A stretch of DNA of 64,000 bases from Oceanipulchritudo coccoides (GTDB lineage Bacteria; Verrucomicrobiota; Verrucomicrobiia; Opitutales; Oceanipulchritudinaceae): contig NZ_JAAGNX010000002.1 in NCBI RefSeq assembly GCF_010500615.1, forward strand, positions 734,990-798,989. Direction: 5' to 3'. This document shows positions 38,294 to 47,171 of the stretch, piece by piece (the first letter of the stretch is position 1; every line of letters begins with the position of its first letter). Under the pieces are notes generated by a model, which was given only the letters and a program-made list of their open reading frames with translations, had not been told where the DNA came from and searched no databases. Both the position numbers and the translations under genes were made by a program.

Positions 38294-40042
38294 CTACAAG
38301 GAAGCTGACTCGGGGATAAGGTCGTTCTGATAGCTCCAGAGGCGCGCATAATGGCCATCCTGTGACAGGAGCTCATCATGTGTGCCAAGTTCAATGATTT
38401 CACCCTCGCGCATGCAGACGATCTGGTCCGCCTTCCGGACTGTCGAGAGACGGTGGGCAATGATAAGGACCGTGCGGTCTGCGGTAAGGTTTTCGAGGGC
38501 TTGCTGGATGAGACGCTCGGTGATCGTGTCAACGCTGGCAGTTGCTTCATCAAGGATCACGAATGGAGGATTCTTGAGAAGCACGCGGGCGATTGTCAGG
38601 CGCTGCTTCTCGCCTTGCGATAGGCGAATTCCCTTTTCACCGATATTCGTATCCAGCCCTTCGGGCAGCTTCAGGACAAACTCCAGAGCGCAAGCTCCGT
38701 CAAGGGCGGCTTTGATATCCTCTTCGCTTGCCTCGGGGCAGGCCAGCAGAAGGTTATCGCGGACAGAACCCTCGAACAGGAATGGATCCTGGGCAACATG
38801 ACCAACCTTTGAATGGATATCCTCCAGGTTCAGTTGGCGGATATCAATTCCATTTACGGTGACATTCCCGCTCGTGACATCATAAGTCCGCATCGTCAGG
38901 TTGGCGACTGTGCTCTTGCCTGCGCCGGTGTGGCCCACGAGTGCCGTGACCTTTCCGGATGGCAACTCCAGATTGAAATTGGAAAGTACTTCCGGCCGTC
39001 CGGGATATTTGAAGGAAACCTGATCAAAGCGGATATGGAGGGCTCCTTCCGGGAATGGTTCCGGGTTGGCCGGAGTCTCCACCTCGACCTCGGCGTCAAG
39101 AATTTCAAAGACACGATCCCCCGAGGCCTTACCGGCGGCGAGCATATGATTGATCCCATGGAGCTGGCCGATCGGCATGTAGAGCATGTTGGCGTACATG
39201 AGAAAGGCCACCAGCTGAGGAAATCCAAACTCCGAGTTTCCATTGAGAATCATCCATCCACCGAAGCCGATGACGGAAACAATTCCAAGGTTGGTCATGA
39301 ATGTGGTACTGGGATTGTAGGCGGCCCAGCGGAACATGGCCTTCAAAGTCCGGGTCCGGAGCAGGGAGGCCTTGGTGTCGAAGCGTTGCCCCTCCCTTTT
39401 CTGCAGCCCGAAGGTCTGGATCAGCCGGTTGCCCTGGATGTCCTCCACAAGGAGACTGTTGAGGTCCCCTGCGGACTCCCGGACATGCTTCCAGACCTTG
39501 CGCGAGCCGCGTGAGTAGAAAATGCCCAGGACAATAAGGATCGGTACCGGTAGGAATACAAACCAGGCGAGAACGGGATTGGTCAGGAAGAGCATGATGG
39601 AGACCCCGATGATCATGACCAATGCGCGACCGCCCATTTCGGTTCCATCCAGCAGGGCCCGCTCGACAGCCATGACATCCTCAATGACACGGGAGGAAAT
39701 TTCACCTGATTTACGCGCATCATAGAAAGAAACCGGAAGAATCAGCAGCTTCTGGTGGAGGTCGCGGCGCATGTCAAAAAGGACCTTTTGTTCGAGGGTG
39801 TTATTGCAGATAATCCGCAGGCCGTTGAGGATTTCGCTACCGAGGTAGAGCAGGATAATGCCCACAATACCGCTGACCAGCGTGCCGGCGGCTCCCTGAT
39901 CCTGGATCTTTGTGAGAATGTTCTCGATGAATTTTGGGATGGCGATGGCGAGCAGGGTCATCCCGACTGCCAGGACCTGAACCATTGTAAAAAGGGCCGG
40001 GTAGCGGAAAAGGTATTGGGATACTCGCCAAATGACTTTCAT
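38294..40042 (-). CDS. ABC exporter with fused membrane and ATPase domains (MsbA-like)
   Basis: A half-transporter of about 582 residues: six predicted membrane helices in the first 320 residues, then an ABC ATPase with Walker A GHTGAGKST, signature LSQGEKQRLTIA, Walker B FVILDEATASVD and H-loop IIAHRLST. It should act as a homodimer exporting a lipid or drug. It is convergent with the OlsF-like gene, so a lipid substrate is attractive but unproven. Two ATGs are possible (40087 and 40042); homologues start at MKVIWRVSQYLFRYPALF, which favours 40042. Confidence 0.9.
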   Translation of the reverse strand: MKVIWRVSQYLFRYPALFTMVQVLAVGMTLLAIAIPKFIENILTKIQDQGAAGTLVSGIVGIILLYLGSEILNGLRIICNNTLEQKVLFDMRRDLHQKLLILPVSFYDARKSGEISSRVIEDVMAVERALLDGTEMGGRALVMIIGVSIMLFLTNPVLAWFVFLPVPILIVLGIFYSRGSRKVWKHVRESAGDLNSLLVEDIQGNRLIQTFGLQKREGQRFDTKASLLRTRTLKAMFRWAAYNPSTTFMTNLGIVSVIGFGGWMILNGNSEFGFPQLVAFLMYANMLYMPIGQLHGINHMLAAGKASGDRVFEILDAEVEVETPANPEPFPEGALHIRFDQVSFKYPGRPEVLSNFNLELPSGKVTALVGHTGAGKSTVANLTMRTYDVTSGNVTVNGIDIRQLNLEDIHSKVGHVAQDPFLFEGSVRDNLLLACPEASEEDIKAALDGACALEFVLKLPEGLDTNIGEKGIRLSQGEKQRLTIARVLLKNPPFVILDEATASVDTITERLIQQALENLTADRTVLIIAHRLSTVRKADQIVCMREGEIIELGTHDELLSQDGHYARLWSYQNDLIPESASL

Positions 40043-40101
40043 GGTTAGGGGAAGGTCTTCCTGTATACAGTGTTTGTCAAAACGCATTTGGAAATGCCAC
40101 T

Positions 40102-40131
40102 TTGCTTCGACGCTTTACAAGGGGGAATAAT
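40102..40131 (+). promoter_or_regulatory. Candidate sigma-70 promoter of the DUF5069 gene
   Basis: TTGCTT and AATAAT are separated by 18 bases, and the second box ends 17 bases before the ATG. Each box is a 4-5 of 6 match to consensus. It lies in the divergent spacer with the ABC exporter gene. Confidence 0.4.
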
Positions 40132-40148
40132 CGGACACTTTCGCAGAT

Positions 40149-40604
40149 ATGAGCAATGAAGACCTTGGTCCTACGGGAGCCATCTGCCGCGATTTACCTT
40201 CCGCCTACCTGCCGCATGCCGCAACCGGGCTGCTACACCTGCCCCGCTTTGTTGCGAAAATCCGGAAAGATTTGAAAGGTGAGTTGCCAGCCTCTTACCA
40301 GCGTAATTTCTGCCGCGGGTTTGACCGTTTTCTCTGCCTGCATCTGGGAGTGGACCCGGAGGCCGTTGTCGGAATCGTAAAGGAGGCGGGAGACGATGAT
40401 GCGGAGCTGGATCGGCGCCTGCTGGAGCTTTTTCCGGCTGATGTCCGGGCCGCCAAGTGGAATCGCGAACTCGTGCAGAAGGGAATGAGCGAGATGGGCC
40501 GGGAGGCCCTTCAACAGGCCAAGGAAAAGATGGGGGCGGGTGATCGTGAAGACCTGATTTCTTTCGCCGACATGATCGATTTTGACGAAGGCCGTATTTC
40601 CTGA
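40149..40604 (+). CDS. DUF5069-family protein
   Basis: A 151-residue soluble protein. The start DLPSAYLPHAATGLLHLPRFVAKIRKDLKGELP, read in pieces, matches the DUF5069 pattern of a leading loop and LPR-x-x-x-K segment. The domain is frequent in Verrucomicrobia and Planctomycetes and has no known function. No signal peptide, membrane segment or catalytic motif is visible. It ends 13 bases before the aminotransferase start, so the two are probably one operon. Confidence 0.65.
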   Translation: MSNEDLGPTGAICRDLPSAYLPHAATGLLHLPRFVAKIRKDLKGELPASYQRNFCRGFDRFLCLHLGVDPEAVVGIVKEAGDDDAELDRRLLELFPADVRAAKWNRELVQKGMSEMGREALQQAKEKMGAGDREDLISFADMIDFDEGRIS

Positions 40605-40617
40605 TAGGACGTTGACT

Positions 40618-41901
40618 ATGAGTGTTGAGAGGCCGGAAAGCAGGCTTTCCTTTTCCACGTTGGGAAGTTGCGCAAGGGGAATAGATTCAGTCATCACAAG
40701 GCTGATGGCCGCCAAGCTGGCCCAGCCTGAAATGCTGTCACTGGCCGCCGGGTTTACGGATAATGGCCTTCTCCCACAGGAGCTTGTCGGGGAGGCAGTC
40801 GCCCACTTGGCGGGCACCGAGAAGAAAGCCCACTTTCAATACGGCATGAACCGTGGACGTCCGGGCTTGCGGAATTGTGTCATCGATCTCCTGAAGACCT
40901 ATCCGGGTGAAGCGTCTCTAAGTTTGTCTCCGGAAAACATTCTGATCACCAATGGATCCCAGCAGGGCTTGTATATTCTTGTGCAGATGCTGTGTGATCC
41001 CGGCGACATCGTTCTTGTCGAAAGCCCCAGCTACTTTGTTTTTTTGGAATTACTGAAGGGACTTGGGGTGAAGGCAGTATCCATTCCCATGGATGCCGAG
41101 GGCCGTATTGATGCCGATGGCCTGCAGGCGCTGATTGACACCTACAAGGCCGATGGAATTTTCGATCGGGTTAAACTGGTTTATCTCATGGGGGCTTATG
41201 CAAACCCCTCGACACGCTGCATTGACGAGTCTGAGAAGGCAGCACTGGCAGGTGTCCTTCACGCCCTTGAGCGACCGATTCCGGTCATCGAGGACATGGC
41301 CTATCGGGAACTGTACTTTGAGGAACCCTTTCCAGCCAGGAGCCTCCTCGCGATGAGCGAGTGGGATGACTATCCGGTCATTTACGCCGGGACTTTCACA
41401 AAACCCTTCGCGACGGGAATGAAAGTGGGGTTCATCGTCAGTCGCGACCGGGAGTGTCTGGATACTGTGGCAAGCATCAAGGGCCATCAGGATTTCGGGA
41501 CCGCTCATTTTCCGCAGGCCATTCTTGAGTATGTTTTGAGCTCCGGTGCTTATTCGGCCCACTTGTCACATATCCGGCAGGCCTACATGAAGAAGCGTGA
41601 CTTGCTTGAAAGCGCACTTGAGGAACACGGATTTCGGGATGCAGGCTGGTCGTGGCAACAGCCGCGGGGCGGCCTCCTTCTCTGGGCCCGTGGCCCGGAA
41701 GGAACCGATACGCGCATCGGATCGGCGTTCCATCGGATTTGCCTCGAAAAGGAGATTCTGTATGTCCCGGGCGATCTTTGCTTCGCCGAAGGAAGCCCGC
41801 ATGGCCATGTGCGGTTGAGTTTTGGCGCACTGGAAAGTGCCCTGATCCCGGAAGCAGCGCGTCGCTTTTGTGAGGCTGCTCTTGCGGCGGAAAAGGGTTG
41901 A
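40618..41901 (+). CDS. PLP-dependent class I aminotransferase
   Basis: A fold-type I aminotransferase of 427 residues. Visible are the substrate-loop FTDNGLLPQEL, the cofactor region ITNGSQQGLYILVQMLCDPGD, the aspartate-containing VIEDMAYRELYF, and the Schiff-base lysine in AGTFTKPFATGMKVGF near residue 270. It most resembles the LysN/2-aminoadipate and MocR-C-terminal type of aminotransferase but lacks a GntR DNA-binding domain. The amino donor and product cannot be told. A start 12 codons upstream (40582) would overlap the DUF5069 gene; the ATG at 40618 is preferred. Confidence 0.87.
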   Translation: MSVERPESRLSFSTLGSCARGIDSVITRLMAAKLAQPEMLSLAAGFTDNGLLPQELVGEAVAHLAGTEKKAHFQYGMNRGRPGLRNCVIDLLKTYPGEASLSLSPENILITNGSQQGLYILVQMLCDPGDIVLVESPSYFVFLELLKGLGVKAVSIPMDAEGRIDADGLQALIDTYKADGIFDRVKLVYLMGAYANPSTRCIDESEKAALAGVLHALERPIPVIEDMAYRELYFEEPFPARSLLAMSEWDDYPVIYAGTFTKPFATGMKVGFIVSRDRECLDTVASIKGHQDFGTAHFPQAILEYVLSSGAYSAHLSHIRQAYMKKRDLLESALEEHGFRDAGWSWQQPRGGLLLWARGPEGTDTRIGSAFHRICLEKEILYVPGDLCFAEGSPHGHVRLSFGALESALIPEAARRFCEAALAAEKG

Positions 41902-41913
41902 AACAGGTGCGCT

Positions 41914-42426
41914 TTACTGCCTTGTGATTCCCGGTTCAGCAGGCTCCTTGCCCCTGCTGCGCAAAGCCTCGGCAAGCAGTTCCATATCCATGCGAACTCC
42001 TGGGAAGAGCCCATTACGGGCAAACCAGCCGGAGTTCATTTCGAGCGCGTATTGCAAGTCCTTGCCTCTTGAGACTGTTCTGGTCGTATCAAAAGGGACC
42101 ATGCGGTGCACCTCACAGAGCAAGCCCGTCTCATCAAAAAAACCGATATCGAGGGGAATCCGCGTATTGGCCATCCAGAAGGCGAGTTGCCGGGGTGAGT
42201 CGTAAGGAAAGAGCATTCCCCGGTTTTCCCCGAGGCTATCCCGGTACATGAGTCCTTTGCGCTGTTCAGCCTGTGTCAGGACAATTTGTGCCTCGAGGGT
42301 GACATCACCTACTTTAAGGGCAATCCAAGCTTCCGGTCCGAGTGGATCGACGGATGTATCGGCTTCCTTCTGGCAGCCGGCAAAAAGAAAAAACATGGGG
42401 AGGATCAGGCAGAACAGCTTGCGCAT
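41914..42426 (-). CDS. DUF192-family lipoprotein
   Basis: A 170-residue protein with a lipoprotein signal peptide: hydrophobic LFCLILPMFFLFAGC ends in a lipobox with Cys18 as the modified residue. The rest is a DUF192 domain with the typical pattern AEQRKGLMYRDSLGENRGMLFPY, FWMANTRIPLDIGFFDETG and VLEMNSGWF-like (YALEMNSGWFARNG). DUF192 proteins are small beta-rich exported proteins of unknown function. It is convergent with the aminotransferase gene and divergent from the M24 peptidase gene across a 44-base spacer. Confidence 0.9.
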   Translation of the reverse strand: MRKLFCLILPMFFLFAGCQKEADTSVDPLGPEAWIALKVGDVTLEAQIVLTQAEQRKGLMYRDSLGENRGMLFPYDSPRQLAFWMANTRIPLDIGFFDETGLLCEVHRMVPFDTTRTVSRGKDLQYALEMNSGWFARNGLFPGVRMDMELLAEALRSRGKEPAEPGITRQ

Positions 42427-42470
42427 GGATTGAATTAACTAGACATGATGCGGGGCATCTCAATTTTAAA

Positions 42471-43610
42471 ATGATGAAGAGCAAGCGAACCAAGCCCGCA
42501 AGTGAAGTCCTCCTGTACGCCGATTCAGAGTCGAGTGCCGACATGTTGTATTTCGGGGAGGTCTTTGTCCCCGATCCATTCATCGCATTCTCGTGCGAAG
42601 GTAAGCGGGTGGCAGTGGTCAGCCAGCTTGAATTTGGCCGGGTTCGCGCGGAGAGCCGGTTTGATGAAGTCCTTTCGCTCGAGGAATTGGCCAGGGAATC
42701 CGATCGCAAGCACGGTTACCCGGCGGGATTAATTCTGCACCTGGCAAAGAAATTCCGGATTCGCCGCTTCCGTGTGGCCGCTGACTTTCCGTGTGGCCTT
42801 GCCTTCAAGTTAAAAGAGGCTGGCTTGAAATTTGATATTGAGGAGGGCGCGCTCTTCCCTGAGCGGGAACTGAAAAGCGACGAGGAAGCCAAGCTCATCA
42901 GGGAGGGCAACATGGCCTCTTCAGCTGGATTTAGGGTGGTTGAAAAGATTCTCCGGGAATCTGAAATCCGGAAGGGATATCTGTACCACGGAGGGCGGCG
43001 CCTGACGTCGGAACAGGTTCAAGAGGCTATCGCGGTGGCCTGTCTCAAGCGCGGAGCAGTGGCGGCCAATACGATTGTCGCCGGAGGAGACCAAGCCTGC
43101 GATCCACATTGCCGCGGCACGGGTCCTTTGCGGGCCAATGAGTTGATCATCGTTGATATCTTTCCGCGTGTAGCGAAAAGCGGATACCACGGTGACATGA
43201 CCCGCACCTACCTGAAGGGGAGGGCAACCGAGGCGCAGAAGGCCTTGTACAATACGGTCTTTGAGGCAGAACAAAACTCCCTTGCGGAACACCGGAGTGG
43301 CAAGTCGGCCTCACGGATCTATAAGGACGTGGTCAAGTTTTTCAACGAGAAGGGCTATACGACACGCCGGGACAATGGTGTACCGGTCGGGTTTATCCAT
43401 GGCCTTGGGCATGGCCTCGGGCTTGCCGTGCACGAACCTCCCCGTGTCAACCCGAGTGGATCACGACTCCGCAAGGGACAGGTGATTACCGTCGAACCCG
43501 GACTGTATTACCCCGGTCTGGGCGGCGTGCGCGTGGAGGATGTGATTCGGGTGACGACCGGGAAGCCGGAGATGCTTTCCAGCCATCCGTACCGTTGGCA
43601 GATCCGCTAG
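42471..43610 (+). CDS. M24-family metallopeptidase (Xaa-Pro aminopeptidase-like)
   Basis: A 379-residue pita-bread-fold peptidase that should remove N-terminal residues next to proline. The two-metal ligands are visible: Asp in IIVDIFPRV and Asp in YHGDMTRTY, His in HGLGHGLGLAVHE, Glu in ITVEPGLYYPG and Glu in VRVEDVIRV. The N-terminal half is the creatinase-like domain. The frame extends to 42342 through the divergent lipoprotein gene; the ATG at 42471 is the reasonable start. It is convergent with argS, with an 11-base gap. Confidence 0.9.
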   Translation: MMKSKRTKPASEVLLYADSESSADMLYFGEVFVPDPFIAFSCEGKRVAVVSQLEFGRVRAESRFDEVLSLEELARESDRKHGYPAGLILHLAKKFRIRRFRVAADFPCGLAFKLKEAGLKFDIEEGALFPERELKSDEEAKLIREGNMASSAGFRVVEKILRESEIRKGYLYHGGRRLTSEQVQEAIAVACLKRGAVAANTIVAGGDQACDPHCRGTGPLRANELIIVDIFPRVAKSGYHGDMTRTYLKGRATEAQKALYNTVFEAEQNSLAEHRSGKSASRIYKDVVKFFNEKGYTTRRDNGVPVGFIHGLGHGLGLAVHEPPRVNPSGSRLRKGQVITVEPGLYYPGLGGVRVEDVIRVTTGKPEMLSSHPYRWQIR

Positions 43611-43621
43611 GACCCGACGGA

Positions 43622-45388
43622 CTACATCCGCTGGAGTGTTTCGAGGCCGAGGAGGTGAAGACCCGTCTCCATGATGGTCAGGGTCCGCGCGCAGAGTAAA
43701 AGGCGGCGTGCCCGGACATCCTCTTCCTCCACAATGACCTTGTTGGCATTGTAGAATGAGCTGAATACGCCCGCCAACTCGAAGAGATAGGTGCAGAGGA
43801 TGTGGGGGCGGAGATCCGCCAAGACCAGGTCAATGGTGCTCGGGAAAGCGAGGAGCTTGCGCGATAGGGCCCGTTCCTCGTTTGTCTGGAAATCCGTGGC
43901 ACTTTCAAATGTAGCGGATTCCTCGATACCTGCTTTCCGGAAAATGCTGTGTATGCGAGCCACTGCGTAAAGGAGATAGGGGGCCGTGTTGCCTTCGAAG
44001 CCAAGCATTTTTTCCCATGAGAACAGGTAGTCGCTGGTGCGATTTTGGGACAGGTCGGCGTAGCGAATTGCCCCCAACCCGACCACGCGTGCCACCTCCG
44101 CGATTTCCTCCGCGGAAAGATCCGGGTTCTTTTCCCGCACAATTGCGGCCGAGCGACTAACGGCTTCCGCGAGCAGTTCCTTCAGTTTGACCGAGCCCCC
44201 TTCCTTTGTCTTGATGGGCTTGCCGTTTTCCCCGAGTACACTGCCAAAGGAGACATGCTCCATCTGCGGGATAACCCGGCCAGCTGTCTTGAACCACTTC
44301 TCAACGGTTAGAAACAGCTGTTGAAAGTGGTCAGCCTGACGGGAGTCGACGACATAAAGCATCCCGTCTGCCTTCATTTCCTCAACCCGGTAAAGGACTG
44401 AAGCGAGGTCGGTGGTGGCGTAGTTGCTGGCCCCGTCGCTTTTCCTGATCAGGAAGGGCTGTTTGGCGAAGCGCTTGTGTTCAGGGTGGAAGACGACAAT
44501 TGCGCCATCACTTTCCTCGGAGAGTCCGGTTTTTTCTAGCTCCTCGTAAATTCTATCCACCTTGTCGCGGTAGAAACTTTCCCCGAGAACCACATCGAAC
44601 TTGATGCCCAGCTGGCTGTAGATGTGATCGAAGGATTTCCAACTCACCTCGGTAATGGAATTCCAGATACGCGTGTTCTCAGCATCCCCGTTCTGCAGCT
44701 TGACAAGTTCTTCCCTGATCTCAGTGGCCTGTTCCGTCGATTCCTTGTAGGCGGCATGGCCTTCCTTGTATAGCGCTTCCAGTTCCGCGACAGCGGTGTC
44801 CGGGTCCGCTGATTCGAGGTCATAGCCCTTGCGCTTGATGGCCCAGATGAGCATTCCAAACTGGGTTCCCCAATCCCCGATATGGTTGTCCCGTGTGACT
44901 GTGGCCCCGGCAAATGAAAGCAGGCGACTGAGGCATTCCCCGATCACCGTCGAGCGGATATGGCCGACATGCATTTCCTTGGCTGTGTTGGGCGAACTGT
45001 AATCGACCACCATGACACGGTCCTTGAGCCGTGAGCCGGCACCCGACTTCAGGTCATCTTCGGAGACGAAGCGATGAAGCCACTGAAGGGAGAAGCGGGG
45101 AGTGAGCGTGAAATTGATGAACCCAGGGCCCGCGATACTCCATTCCATCAACGCGGGATCCAGCAGATTACCGGCTACCGCTGATTCAAGCAGAGCGGTC
45201 GCCACCTCACGCGGGTTCTTGCCCGCTTTTTTTGCATAAGGGAGTACGCCGTTGACTTGGTAATCCCCGAAGCGCGGATCAGCGGGCCGGACAACCGGAT
45301 CAAAGGATTCCGCGGAGAGCCCGGCTTCGAGGGCCGCCTTCCGCATGGCGCGATCAATGAGGTCCGCAGGATTGAAGAGTATTTCCAT
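43622..45388 (-). CDS. argS: Arginyl-tRNA synthetase
   Basis: Charges tRNA-Arg. The class I HIGH box appears as MHVGHIRSTVIGECLSRLL near residue 125. As in E. coli ArgRS there is no canonical KMSKS; the equivalent is PIKTKEGGSVKLKELL. The N-terminal domain (Add1) and a C-terminal DALR anticodon-binding domain ending GLHLLGLETLQRM are present. The frame stays open to 45661, but the ATG at 45388 gives the family start MEILFNPADLIDRAM and a normal 588-residue length. It is divergent from an exonuclease gene across 121 bases. Confidence 0.96.
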   Translation of the reverse strand: MEILFNPADLIDRAMRKAALEAGLSAESFDPVVRPADPRFGDYQVNGVLPYAKKAGKNPREVATALLESAVAGNLLDPALMEWSIAGPGFINFTLTPRFSLQWLHRFVSEDDLKSGAGSRLKDRVMVVDYSSPNTAKEMHVGHIRSTVIGECLSRLLSFAGATVTRDNHIGDWGTQFGMLIWAIKRKGYDLESADPDTAVAELEALYKEGHAAYKESTEQATEIREELVKLQNGDAENTRIWNSITEVSWKSFDHIYSQLGIKFDVVLGESFYRDKVDRIYEELEKTGLSEESDGAIVVFHPEHKRFAKQPFLIRKSDGASNYATTDLASVLYRVEEMKADGMLYVVDSRQADHFQQLFLTVEKWFKTAGRVIPQMEHVSFGSVLGENGKPIKTKEGGSVKLKELLAEAVSRSAAIVREKNPDLSAEEIAEVARVVGLGAIRYADLSQNRTSDYLFSWEKMLGFEGNTAPYLLYAVARIHSIFRKAGIEESATFESATDFQTNEERALSRKLLAFPSTIDLVLADLRPHILCTYLFELAGVFSSFYNANKVIVEEEDVRARRLLLCARTLTIMETGLHLLGLETLQRM

Positions 45389-45509
45389 TACCCGATTCAC
45401 GAAAGTGTATCCCCATTTTCGGGGCAAGTGGATAACGCAGTAAATTTCGACGAGTTTGCGCCTGCGGACTTGCCCAAAAGGGAGGCTTTGCTGCATCGTC
45501 TTCTCCTGA

Positions 45510-46169
45510 ATGGCTTTGGTTGATTGGAAGAGAGCTCCCGTTTGCATGATGGATTTTGAAGGAAGTCCCTCCAGCGGTGTGGTTGAATTTGGTGTGGTGA
45601 TTCTCGAGAACGGTGAAATCCGTGAGACGCACACGGCCCTCTGCAAGCCGACGGGAAGCATTTCCGAGAGGGATCGCGAGGTCCACGGAATCAGTGAACA
45701 GACAACCCGGTCAAAGCAGCCATTCTCGGACGCCTACGAGCAATTCACGGCCTTTCGGCGGGAAGGGGTTTTTGCGGCGCACAACCGGCACGCGGAAAAC
45801 AGTTTCCTGAAAAAGACCTGGGCCGTTCCTCCCGCTGTTCCAGATTGGCGTGGCAACAACGAGACCGCCCAGGAATGGGGCCCGTGGATTGATACACTGA
45901 GCATTTACCGGGTACTCTACCGGGGTCTCGAATCCTACGGCCTTGGGGAACTCGTCGATGCTTTCAATTTGCGCGCTTCACTTGAAGAGCTGTCGCTTGA
46001 GCGCTGTCCCGAAGGCCGTCAATCAGCCCACTGCGCTCTTTATGATGCCCTTGCCTCCGCACTTCTTTTATTACGCCTTGAATCCGAGGATTCCCTCCGG
46101 GGTCGCATTTCAATCCCTTGGCTCCTTGAATTGAGCGATCAGGCCGACGCCCAGCAAGAACTCTTTTGA
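45510..46169 (+). CDS. DnaQ-like 3'-5' exonuclease
   Basis: A 219-residue DEDDh exonuclease of the DnaQ fold. Motif I is MMDFEGSP (Asp and Glu near residues 14-16), motif II VFAAHNRHAENSFL, and motif III with His and Asp in SAHCALYDALAS. These residues predict 3'-5' exonuclease activity on DNA or RNA; whether it serves as polymerase III proofreading or RNA trimming cannot be told. The ATG at 45510 is needed to include the first beta strand. Its stop overlaps an upstream TTG of the decarboxylase gene. Confidence 0.85.
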   Translation: MALVDWKRAPVCMMDFEGSPSSGVVEFGVVILENGEIRETHTALCKPTGSISERDREVHGISEQTTRSKQPFSDAYEQFTAFRREGVFAAHNRHAENSFLKKTWAVPPAVPDWRGNNETAQEWGPWIDTLSIYRVLYRGLESYGLGELVDAFNLRASLEELSLERCPEGRQSAHCALYDALASALLLLRLESEDSLRGRISIPWLLELSDQADAQQELF

Positions 46170-46201
46170 CTCCCCGGCCATGGCTGCTTCCTCTTATCCA
46201 T

Positions 46202-47110
46202 ATGCGTGGTGAGCCCATAGAAATTTTCGACCGATATACCGGCCAAGAGCTGCAGGAGGCCGTTTACGGTGAATCTTCGCTTCGGCTTGTCTACGAGACC
46301 TCTGTTGGAAGAGCTGGCGCCGCCTGCCTGTTTTCGCGGCCATTCATTTCACGGCTTTTCGGCTGGTATATGAAGCGTCCGGCCTCCGCCAAAAAAGTCC
46401 GCCCCTTTGTCAAGAGATACGGGCTCAATGAGGCTGAGTTCAGTCGACCTCTTGATGCCTATGAATCTTTCAACGCCTTTTTCTGCCGGGAACTGCATCC
46501 GGAGGCCCGCCCGGTGGATGCCGACCCGGATTCCGTTGTATTCCCGGCCGATGCCCGGCATCTGGGATTTCAGGAACTGGGATCCGAGGAACGGGTATTC
46601 GTGAAAGGCCAGTCATGGGATCTTGGCAAACTGCTTGGTGGTGATGCGGAATTGATCCGCCGGTTCAGTGGAGGGAGTCTGGTCCTCAGTCGGTTGTGTC
46701 CGGTTGATTATCACCACTTCCATTATCCCGCCAGCGGGACTGTTGAGTCCGCCAACTGGCTTGGCCAGCGCCTGTATTCGGTCAGTCCAATTGCCCTGCG
46801 CCAACGGCTTGCCTATCTCTGGGAGAACTTGCGCTACCTGACCCGCATCAAGACGGACTCGATCGGCGAAGTCTGTTTTATCGAGGTGGGGGCAACCAAT
46901 GTGGGCTCAATCCAGCATCGACCCCTGCCTCCGGATGGCAAAGTGACAAAGGGGGAACCAAAGGGCTGGTTTGAGTTTGGCGGTTCCTCCGTTATCACGC
47001 TGTTTGAGCCGGGGAAGGTCATACTCAGCGATGATTTGATCACTTGTTCAGCCAAGGGCATTGAGCTGTATGCCCGATGTGGCGATAAAATGGGGATTTT
47101 TTCCCGCTAA
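46202..47110 (+). CDS. psd: Phosphatidylserine decarboxylase proenzyme
   Basis: Makes phosphatidylethanolamine at the inner membrane. The protein (302 residues from this ATG) has the family start IEIFDRYTGQ, the histidine motif PVDYHHFHYPASG near residue 175, and the self-cleavage site FEFGGSSVITLF near 270, where the serine becomes the pyruvoyl cofactor. The larger length and ADARHLGF segment fit the Psd type 2-like group. A TTG at 46166 overlapping the exonuclease stop (TTGA) is an alternative start. The downstream DUF294 gene starts 61 bases later. Confidence 0.93.
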   Translation: MRGEPIEIFDRYTGQELQEAVYGESSLRLVYETSVGRAGAACLFSRPFISRLFGWYMKRPASAKKVRPFVKRYGLNEAEFSRPLDAYESFNAFFCRELHPEARPVDADPDSVVFPADARHLGFQELGSEERVFVKGQSWDLGKLLGGDAELIRRFSGGSLVLSRLCPVDYHHFHYPASGTVESANWLGQRLYSVSPIALRQRLAYLWENLRYLTRIKTDSIGEVCFIEVGATNVGSIQHRPLPPDGKVTKGEPKGWFEFGGSSVITLFEPGKVILSDDLITCSAKGIELYARCGDKMGIFSR

Positions 47111-47171
47111 TGGCTTGCCGTCGCGCGGCTCTGCGGTTGCATTTCAATCAACTCCCCTTTGTTGCCCACAG

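Noticed and set aside
38279-38298. TGTAGT/ACTACA inverted repeat between the convergent OlsF-like and ABC exporter genes
   Set aside because: Six-base-pair stem with no T run on either strand; too weak to call a terminator.
40061-40070. CTGTATACAG palindrome in the spacer before the ABC exporter
   Set aside because: Too short for a LexA-type box (which needs CTGT and ACAG about 8 bases apart), and one copy only.
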